Origin: Sisyra terminalis
Lineage: Eukaryota; Arthropoda; Insecta; Neuroptera; Sisyridae
DNA: 64,000 bases
Direction of reading: 5' to 3'
NCBI GenBank assembly: GCA_958496175.1
Contig: OY292280.1
Location: 930,001-994,000, forward strand
Part shown: positions 56,525 to 64,000 of the stretch, piece after piece
How positions within the stretch are numbered: the stretch's first letter is position 1
Layout of the letters: each line of letters opens with the position of its first letter
Made by a program: the position numbers and the translations under genes
The notes under the pieces: model-generated
Databases searched by the model: none
Told to the model about the DNA's origin: nothing
The model's input: the letters and a program-made list of their open reading frames with translations, nothing else

Positions 56525-57020
56525 CTCTACTACTTCAAAATGGCGGAAATGCAACTGTTATCTTGACTGAACACCAATAAATCATGAGATAGAGATATAT
56601 GTTATCTTTGTTATACTCTATCAGGAGTCAATTTGCTTCTTTGATGGAGAATCTGGGACGAATCATTGATGACGGCGAAATACAATCGCAAATTAATTTT
56701 GGCTATTTTGTTACTCATTTATTTTCATAAAATTTATCAAAAATTATATAGATTGTTGCTACGAAATTGTTATCATCACCTGGTGAGTTCAAAAAAGAGC
56801 ATAACAGAATCTATTTAAAGGAGTTGTGATATCAGCTGTGTAATTAAACCTGGCAAAATACAAATTCAATTGAGATCAATTTTCAAATTTTATAAAAATA
56901 ATTAGCACATATTCTCAATCCTTAACGATTTTGAAATTATTGGAATTTTAATTACATTATTATTTATAAACGCATTTATAAAATAGTATTTGGATGTTGT
57001 AGCAATTTCTATAAATGCCT
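56525..57020 (-). repeat. Dispersed repeat H (copy 3, longest)
   Basis: Reverse orientation of 27505-27850: TTCAAAATGGCGGAAATGCA, TATCTTTGTTATACTCTATC at one end and AATAGTATTTGGATGTTGTA, GCAATTT at the other. There is extra sequence in the middle. Confidence 0.65.
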
Positions 57021-57062
57021 TTTTTTCTCCAATTTTTTGGTTGGGGAGATAGTTCTGTGAAA

Positions 57063-57296
57063 TTTTCGGCTCAAGTCCATTTTAGCACACCCACAATCTG
57101 GCAACGTTGCATTTTCGACTTTGTTTTTAATTTAATTTTCGATTAAATCGGTCCATAATGAAAATTTAGCCACAAAAGAGAGAATTATATCATATTAGAA
57201 TTAAATCATCAAAAAAATCGCGAATTAAATTAAAAACAAAGTCGAAAAAGCAACGTTGCCATATTGTGGGTATACTAAAATGGACTTGAACCAAAT
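57063..57296. mobile_element. FB-A element, near-complete
   Basis: Left arm GGCTCAAGTCCATTTTAGCA, CACCCACAATCTGGCAACGT, TGCATTTTCGACTTTG; right arm CAAAGTCGAAAAAGCAACGT, TGCCATATTGTGGGTATACT, AAAATGGACTTGAACC. The centre has GGTCCATAATGAAAATTTAG and CACAAAAGAGAGAATTATAT. Confidence 0.85.
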
Positions 57297-57761
57297 TTTC
57301 TTTTTGTTTCATTATTAAACAACAGTTTTCTAAATTTTCCTGCATTTTTTGCTATTATATGTCGCTAAAAACCCTATTTACTTAGCATTTTTCTATATCA
57401 ATGATTAAATAATTAATTTTTGTACCTAATTAATAAATCCTAAACTAATTACTATTATTAATTAAATTTGGAAAAATTCAAACTTTAAAATTTTCTTGGC
57501 TAATCGATATTAGGCAGAATTAAGTTGTAAAGTCGTAACCCAGGATACGAACCTTAAACCAAGGGTTGTCAACCCTTATTTAATCAACAATTATTCAGAA
57601 AAGGAAAATAGAAAATATATTTGTTAGATGTATAATAATAATATTTTTATAATTATATAATTAAATATAAAATTTTTTTTTTCAACTTTTTTTCTTCCTT
57701 TTGAATTGTTGAAAGTCGAATTGTCATTTTCCTGCTGAGTAGTTCGTTACATTTCACAGAG

Positions 57762-58239
57762 ATGGTGCAGCAACAATTAGGCAAACAATCTTACAATTTC
57801 AATTGGAAAAAAGGTAAACTTATATTTTTATGATAAATTTATAGAAATTTGATAAAAAATACAAGGGTTCACATCAATTTTACTCTAGATGTGCAAATTT
57901 CTACAGTTTTCAAATAGTTGGGTGATAACAAAAGAGTTGGTCTAATTCGTTTTTAAAGGACCAGTTTATCCAGTTGACCAAGTAAAGTTGCTAGTGACCC
58001 AACAATTGGAGCTAGCAAAAGATTATGCACTATTAAACTTGAAACGCTTTGGACCATATGGTAAATACGTCATTGTCCTTGGCGGCTCTAACGGCCTTAA
58101 TAAATCAGTAAACCGAGAAATAGTTCAAGAATCTAGAGTGTCTACTATATTGGATTTACAATCCCAAAGACGGCAGTTTGGAGGAATTTTGGAAAATTTC
58201 TGTGGAAATTTTCTTGATTTGTTGAAATGCAATAATTAA
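57762..58239 (+). CDS. Unrecognised 110-residue protein, two exons
   Basis: Exon 1 57762-57813 and exon 2 57959-58239 join G|GTAAAC / TTTTTAAAG|GA in phase 1 to give 110 residues (333 nt with stop). Start context AGAGATGGTG is good. The sequence begins MVQQQLGKQSYNFNWKKGPV, continues VDQVKLLVTQQLELAKDYAL (amphipathic helix-like), FGPYGKYVIVLGGSNGLNKS and ends FCGNFLDLLKCNN. An AATAAA follows the stop by six bases (58245). It has no signal peptide or membrane segment and is slightly basic. I cannot place it in a family. Splice signals, start and polyadenylation signal together make a real gene likely. It is flanked by FB-A on the left and repeats on the right. Confidence 0.65.
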
Positions 58240-58244
58240 AAAAA

Positions 58245-58250
58245 AATAAA
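58245..58250 (+). other. Polyadenylation signal of the 110-residue gene
   Basis: AATAAA immediately after the stop codon, followed by TGTTAAATG and a GATGGTGCCGG stretch. Confidence 0.45.
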
Positions 58251-59239
58251 TGTTAAATGATAGCGAGGATGGTGCCGGAAGATAGGGAGTGGTAATATCG
58301 AACAGACATGTTTGTTACTTTGCTGATGATACACTAACCCCAATCTGTATGAGTTCCAATATCACGTTTCACTTATGTTTTTCTGTTGCATCACCGATTA
58401 ATAGCAAATATTAATTATAACATGTGTATGTAGTTTTACATTAGTGTGGCTCTTTTTTCTAGTAGCTCCCTCTACCTCGTTCTTTCACTCGATCTTCATT
58501 TGTTTTTTTATCATACCGCTTAGTTTAAGCATCGCTCCATTCTCGTCTAGCAGCCTGTTTCCAACATTTTTTTCCATCTTTCTTTCAGCATTTTCTCTTG
58601 TATATCAAAGTAGGTTGCGTGCGCATGCTTCTCTAGCACAGCTTTTTGTTTTTGTTTTTCCTCCATTTTTTTTTCTTCCATTTATTTATCTGTGAACCGC
58701 ATTTTCGACAACAGATGCCAAACAACCCAAATATCGTAATTAAAACAAATATTGAAATGTAAATTTAATAAAAACAGGTTTTAAATAAACGCGCGTGCCC
58801 AAAGTAGTCATATTTATTAGGCTTAACGACTCAATGAAGACATCAATCATCATGCGCGGTTCTTTTTTCAAGAACTTCAAAACTCGATTGGGTACCCCGC
58901 GCTTCTCATTTGTTTTTTTTTCCGGCAATTCATTTATTTTTTTCAGATTTCAGCTCATGCATATTGTTACAACTACAATTGCATTCATATTAGGCAAAAC
59001 AATTAAAAATACAGAAAATCTAGGTGAATTCATTCATTAATTTTTTTTTTCAATGGCCCATTACAACGCCGCCCGGCCATTGTTTGGAAAATTATTCACT
59101 TTTTTTTCCCACAGCGCAGGACAAGACAAGTGAATGGCGGTTTCTTAAAGAAAGTGTACTAAAGCAATATTAGCGCTCTAATTCTAATTTAAGATTAGAG
59201 CAATGATTCTCATTAAAGTAAAATAAAAGAAGTTATTCC

Positions 59240-59410
59240 AATCCTGCAATGCATCATGGGAAATGTGTCAAAATGTGGCGCCGCCTAAAGTGTGTTTAGA
59301 GTATTAATTCACCAAAACTATGTATTTTTAGGCTAACGGTTAAAATTAGTACTCTAGGTACACTGGTGGTGGCGCTACATTTCACATCATGCATTCCAGG
59401 ATCGAAATAC
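59240..59410. mobile_element. Short inverted-repeat element (MITE-like)
   Basis: AATCCTGCAATGCATCATGG, then AATGTGTCAAAATGTGGCGC on the left is mirrored by GGTGGCGCTACATTTCACAT, CATGCATTCCAGGATCG on the right. The arms are about 40 bp with small gaps. Confidence 0.6.
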
Positions 59411-60141
59411 CTTCTTAGGGGACATTCATTTATGACGTTTAGGAGGAAGGAAGTATGAGCAAAATCTTACGTGAAGAAGAGAATGATTTCGGCAAATATC
59501 ACGTTATTTTTTTAAATTGTTCTTTTATTGAGCTGTTTGTTTAGCTAAGGATATTATTCACTGGCTCATACCAAAATTTTTACAGGTTCTACCAAAAGAG
59601 GGCGAAGAAATGAACTATCAAATAATATTTTAAAACAATGTGTAAAATAAGCACCTAATATCATTAGGGTAGAAGTAAAATCAAGACATATGAATAAATA
59701 GGAAAGACGGTCGTAAATATAATGATTATATTTCGAATGGTCAAGATTGCAACAGCATTTTCCGTTATTCCTGTGATTCTCCAATAGAAACTTTACAGTG
59801 GGACATTATTCTCATGCAACAGCTTTTATTTGTTATTTTTCATATGAACAATAATTATCCAGAATTCTGCGTCCTACGAGATACTAACTAAATTATTTTA
59901 GGTTCCTAATATTTCAGTTGTAATAAGTTATAAGTGACGATAATTTTTTTTTATTCTTATTTTAATAAAAATTGAACACTAGTTGTTCTTTTTTGGGATC
60001 AATTATTTTGATCTTGAAAGTAATCATCGTAAGAGTAAATATAGAAAAACATAAAAACTAATAACAATTTTTTTTTATGTTTTGTGTGACTTACATTTAT
60101 GAAAATAATACATGTTTTGCTCCTATATGTAGCCTATTTTT

Positions 60142-60275
60142 TATTGAAGTTTTGTGAAAAAAAAGTTGGTGAAACACTTCGAAAAAAAATAAAACCGAGG
60201 TATATTAGTACGCGTAAATCACATTCCATTTTTTTTCAAAGTGTTGCACCAACTATTTTTTCACACAATTTTTAT
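60142..60275. repeat. Inverted repeat, arms about 45 bp
   Basis: TTTTGTGAAAAAAAAGTTGG, TGAAACACTTCGAAAAAAAA pairs with TTTTTTTTCAAAGTGTTGCA, CCAACTATTTTTTCACACAA. The loop of about 40 bp includes ACCGAGGTATATTAGTACGC. Confidence 0.65.
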
Positions 60276-60978
60276 GAGTTATAGTGCTCATGTAGAAGCA
60301 TAAAATATATTTTTTTTGTGATTGTCATTTCCAGAGAACACATAAAAAAAGTTATTTCATTTGTTTTTTGGGTTTTTTTTTGTATAATTTGTTTTTTTCT
60401 AAAAATTTCAAAAAAATATATGATATACTCTGTAAAATAATCTAAAGCCTCACGTTGGTTTCACTACTCTAGCTGAATTAATTTTTGAGATATATAATTT
60501 TGAAAAATAGCCATGCGGGGGGACATTTTTGCCCATATATCAAGGTCAAAGAGGAATTTGGTTGCGAAAAGTATATAAAATTTGTTTGTTTATCAAGTCG
60601 ATATTTTAACATAAGTTTTGATATAGGTTCCTATTTGGGGGCCAATTGGCCATGTGGATCCCGGTAGACCCTTTCCTATTTAGTTCTACAGTTTTTGAGG
60701 TATGCTTCCCGAGACGTGATAGCGCTATGTGGTTGGGATATCGATAATATAGTTTTAGAAAAATTGTAGTGGTTTACATGATCCTCATTATCCTGAGTAT
60801 GTTGAGGATTGGAGAAGAAGAGACGACCTAGGTTGGAATCTTAGACGAAAAGCATTAATTGGTCAATTAAAAATGTGTACAAATAAATAAGGCAAAGACC
60901 AAGTGAACAGTTAAGTCTGAAAGCGAAGCGAGCGTAATGATATCACTTGTAAATGAATTAAAAATGTTAATGTAATTA

Positions 60979-61299
60979 TTAATTGAAGTGTTTAAAACAA
61001 TTGGAGTAAGTAAGAGTGGGGTGAATGTAGAACACGAGCAATGATAATAATTTCTCCCCTGATTGCGTTTGTCGAGGCCATTGGAGGAAATACGGTAATT
61101 GTGTGGTGACCCACCTAGGTGACCCATCTAAGTGATCCATGGATTCAGGCGCAACCAGCACGACATAATGGCGACATTTGGCCGGCTCTTTACAATCGTG
61201 GCAGAAGACAACAATTGGCAAATTTGGTAGTTGGTTCTTGTTGGCCGCCTCAATAATTCGTTTTGCTCTTAATATATTATTTATAAGTACATATATCGT
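60979..61299 (-). CDS. Possible unrecognised coding exon (fragment)
   Basis: An open frame of 106 codons on the minus strand contains a protein-like segment: RAKRIIEAANKNQLPNLPIV, VFCHDCKEPAKCRHYVVLVA, PESMDHLDGSP. It has regularly spaced Cys and sensible codon use, unlike the A/T noise around it. A donor-like CCTAG|GTGGGT follows (exon end 61115). Upstream, AAG|AGC at 61267 could serve as an acceptor but has a poor pyrimidine tract. A 153-nt internal exon (61267-61115) is possible. No family recognised and no partner exon found, so confidence is low. Confidence 0.3.
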   Translation of the reverse strand, partial: TIYVLINNILRAKRIIEAANKNQLPNLPIVVFCHDCKEPAKCRHYVVLVAPESMDHLDGSPRWVTTQLPYFLQWPRQTQSGEKLLSLLVFYIHPTLTYSNCFKHFN

Positions 61300-61739
61300 T
61301 TATGAGACGTCATGAGTCAGCCAAGGTGAAATCTAGGTTGGTCTTCGTTCATCCATCCGTTTGTTAGGAGTAGTGTTTGTGCCTTATAATACATCCGGAT
61401 CCGGTTTAACAGCTCCTCCACTATATATCCAAGTGCGATACATTCACCAAAATGAGTGAGATGCGAAGCGAACGAAAAAAGAGAGCAGACAAATTGTATT
61501 CAACATGTAACTAAATAATTAACATTTTTCTGTAATCAATAATATGGAGAATTAGATTAATAAAACAGATACGAAATCATTTCATTTGATGAAAAATTCT
61601 TTTCGAAACACATCATTGCCAGAATGTATTTCTTTTAATTAGTAACCACCAAATATAAACGCAAATATCTACAAAAAACAATTATGATTAGAGAGGAGCA
61701 CCAATTGCTTTAATTGTCACTAGATCTTTCACCATTTCT

Positions 61740-62330
61740 ATACAAAACTTGTTCAACTTTCCAAATAGGAAACCACATTGGGAAAATCCATAAATGTTTG
61801 CAAAACGATTTTCTAGTTTTCAAAGCTCTAAGATAACGTTCCGATTCCGTATCCGATATAAGACTCCGTAAAAAAACAACCCTTGCAAAAGAAAGAAAAT
61901 GACTCCCATTTTAAAGAATCCACATAAGTCTATATGGATTTATATGGGAAACCGCATGGTACAGAAAAAATTTATATGGATTCATATAAGAAATAAAAAG
62001 CGTTAAGGCTAGAGACAATATCTCCAGTTTGTGTACAATAAAAGAATACATTATTTTCAAATAAAAATTTAGATATTTTATCATCCGCCCACCCGAAATT
62101 GCAAGATACCATCCTTGTTAAAAAAAGGCATTTAAAAGCCATTAGAAGTTTTTTAAAATTATTATTATTAAAATGTAATGATCTCAAAATATCTCTTTTA
62201 TATAAGGTTTAAGTTTCGTTTTTTCCATTGACGCCATCAACTTGCGTATACTTACACAATATCAAAGAAAATATTTGCATAGGAAACCACATTTGTGATA
62301 TTTTTCATTGTTTCAAATATGATTTTAAAA
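61740..62330. repeat. Dispersed repeat G (longest copy)
   Basis: GGAAACCACATTGGGAAAAT, CCATAAATGTTTGCAAAACG match 63593-63630. AATCCACATAAGTCTATATG, GGCTAGAGACAATATCTCCA and the GATATTTTTCATTGTTTCAA end match the taxilin-intron copy at 4960-5320. Confidence 0.6.
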
Positions 62331-62352
62331 TTTGTTGAAAGAAATATATCGG

Positions 62353-63088
62353 GACCAGCTTGGATCAGGAACATCGACATTTGAGAACTGTTTCGAATGG
62401 TTTCGTAATTATTCCTGTACGTATTATTCACTCGAATGCAATTTCTACGTAAACTTTGACATATGCCAGAAATGAAGAAGCTACGGTTATTTTCAAATAT
62501 GTATTACCAAATATATATAAAAGAACATAAAAATTAAACAGTTCAATAATGCGACAATAAATATTACCTAAGTATATTTTCCATTCGCAAATGTTTTGGA
62601 GTTTCCTTTCATTAATAATAATACATCACAGTTTTTCACAAATGTTTTTCCCATAAAAAAGTAAACTTTATTTAGAAAATTTGGTTCAAGTCCATTTTAA
62701 CACACCCACAATCTGGCAACGTTGCATTTTCGACTTGTTTTTAATTTAATTCATGACAAAATCGGTCCATAATAAAAATTTAGCCACAAAAGAGAGAATC
62801 ATATCATATTAGAATTAAATCATCAAAAAAATCGCGAATTAAATTAAAAACAAACTCGAAAATGCAATTTTGCCAGATTGTGTGTGCTGAAATGGACTTG
62901 AACCGAAAATTTAATTTTACATATTACAATATAAATAAATATTTGAAAATAACCGTCGCTTCTTCAATTCTGGCATATGTCAAAGTTTACGTACAAATTG
63001 CAGTCGAGTGAACAATACGGGAAGGAATAATTACGAAACCATTCGAAACAGTTCTCAAATTTCGACGTTCCTGATCCATGCTTATACC
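62353..63088 (-). mobile_element. FB-E composite foldback, second copy (with FB-A at 62685-62913)
   Basis: Left end CAGCTTGGATCAGGAACATC, right end GACGTTCCTGATCCATGCTT. Arms carry CTGTACGTATTATTCACTCG, ATGCAATTTCTACGTAAACT, TGACATATGCCAGAAATGAA and complements. The unique segment (AACAGTTCAATAATGCGACA, GCAAATGTTTTGGAGTTTCC) lies to the left of the nested FB-A, the mirror image of the copy at 30560-31318. Confidence 0.8.
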
Positions 63089-63129
63089 CTTTTACAATCC
63101 GTAAAAAAATATATAAAAATAAATAAATA

Positions 63130-64000
63130 GTTAAAACTAATTTATGTACTGTTAAAAACAGTGCTGTCCTATAGACTTTGATCAGAAAATACTGTGAAAA
63201 TTCATGTGGAAATGATTTGTTTGTCGTATGTGGATTTCCATAGGAATTCGTATGGGAAACCACATAAGAATCCACGTGCATTCCTTTGTGATTTGTTTGA
63301 TAAGGATTTTACAGCAAAAAGATAATGTGAGAGATAATTCAAAGTTTTGAACAAAATAAATTATACAATACAATTCCTGTATTAAAGTTATTTTTCATTG
63401 CTTTAAATATCCTTTTAATTTTTGTTAAAGGCGAAATATTTTTAACGTAAATGGAAAACGATAATGTCCTTAGCGACGTTAAATTATTTAACTAACCCAA
63501 GAGGACAAACTTAAATTTACATTTCGAAATAAAATATATAAAAATAAATAAATGACTAAAAATAATATCAACACTGTTAAAAACAAATACGAAACCACAT
63601 TGGGAAAATCCATAAATATATCCAAACCGATTTTTTAGTTTTCAAAGCTTTAAGAAAGCTCTAAATGAGTGAGTGAGTGTGTTTTGTTTTTTTTTTAATC
63701 ATTGCGCATGATAAGTTTTCGCATTTTCAACCACTTTTGACCGATTTAACCTTAAAAAGCGTAAAAAACATCCTTTGCAAAAGAAAAGGGATGACATTCC
63801 TATCAAAATAATTTAATAGGAAACCATATAGTACAGAATGAATTTATGTGGGCTTTTATATGAAAATATGGATTTATATGGATTCACATGCGAAATAATA
63901 AACTAAATATTTGTGCATACTATACGCTTAACCATTTCTATATAACACTTGTTTTAAATGCAAAACGATTTTCTTGTTTTCAAAACTCTACAACAACTCA
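63130..64000. repeat. Repeat G pieces running off the window end
   Basis: GTGGATTTCCATAGGAATTC, GTATGGGAAACCACATAAGA (63225) and GGAAACCATATAGTACAGAA (63820) belong to the same family as 61740-62330. 63476-63545 (TTAACTAACCCAAGAGGACA, AACTTAAATTTACATTTCGA) is shared with 5530-5600 and, inverted, with 8225-8310. No gene seen. Confidence 0.5.

Larger units (their letters stand above)
58251..61000. other. Repeat- and T-rich stretch without a supported gene
   Basis: 58440-58700 is pyrimidine-rich low complexity. An inverted-repeat element lies at 59240-59410 and a hairpin at 60142-60275. No domain is recognisable in any frame. Confidence 0.5.

Noticed and set aside
58444..58695. 83-codon hydrophobic frame (plus)
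   Set aside because: Encoded by a T/C-rich low-complexity run; no start context, splice sites or domain.
61451..61513. Short plus-strand ORF MSEMRSERKKRADKLYSTCN
   Set aside because: Only 20 codons in a repeat-rich area with no splice or conservation evidence.
1..64000. CRISPR array, rRNA, bacterial insertion sequence, viral genes
   Set aside because: No regularly spaced direct repeats, no rRNA-like conserved blocks and no bacterial or viral coding genes were seen.

Overview
The window is nuclear DNA of an insect, very probably a holometabolous one. It is A/T-rich (roughly two thirds A+T by eye). Genes are split by GT-AG introns, many only 50-70 bp long. The protein set is metazoan: MSL2, taxilin, UNC-50, HCF, acyl-CoA oxidases, a histidine acid phosphatase. 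There are no bacterial operons, no CRISPR array, no rRNA and no canonical tRNA gene. The space between genes is packed with short non-autonomous transposons. The exact order or species cannot be fixed from the sequence alone.

Layout, left to right. (1) 533-1675 minus: an MSL2-type RING/CXC E3 ligase. (2) 3883-6814 minus: a two-exon taxilin. (3) 9086-10453 minus: a four-exon UNC-50. (4) 12501-21053 plus: a 15-exon host cell factor (HCF), about 1445 residues, head-to-head with UNC-50. (5) 26302-33003 and 35117-38300 plus: two tandem peroxisomal acyl-CoA oxidase genes. (6) 38.3-45 kb: a repeat-rich gap holding one CpG-rich block that looks like a promoter or first exon. (7) 45083-45859 minus: a short secreted cysteine-rich protein gene. 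(8) 48446-50349 minus: a four-exon tetraspan membrane protein of LAPTM-like layout. (9) 52758-56071 minus: a five-exon histidine acid phosphatase with an N-terminal membrane segment. (10) 57762-58239 plus: a two-exon gene for a 110-residue protein I do not recognise. (11) 58.3-64 kb: mostly repeats, with one possible unrecognised exon near 61.2 kb. All exon joins reported for the multi-exon genes preserve the reading frame.

The genes are housekeeping and do not form a pathway, except the two oxidases. These are a tandem duplication sharing most intron positions; the second copy lacks one intron. They end in -SNL and -SNI, where a peroxisomal targeting signal is expected.

The most striking content is the non-coding part. 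I see a family of about 200-230 bp near-complete palindromes (called FB-A here; core GGCAACGTTGC) with about 18 full or half copies. A larger foldback (FB-E) contains FB-A at its centre. Other items are: a second large palindrome family (FB-B); a 290 bp palindrome carrying a hammerhead-ribozyme-like core (FB-C); a 150 bp TGACGTCA-containing inverted-repeat element present twice in opposite orientation; a tRNA-derived SINE family with at least six copies; a 76 bp loop-less palindrome; and a recurrent 19-bp inverted-repeat motif, TTCAACGTNNAACGTTGAA. Repeat boundaries are by eye and accurate to about 10-20 bp.
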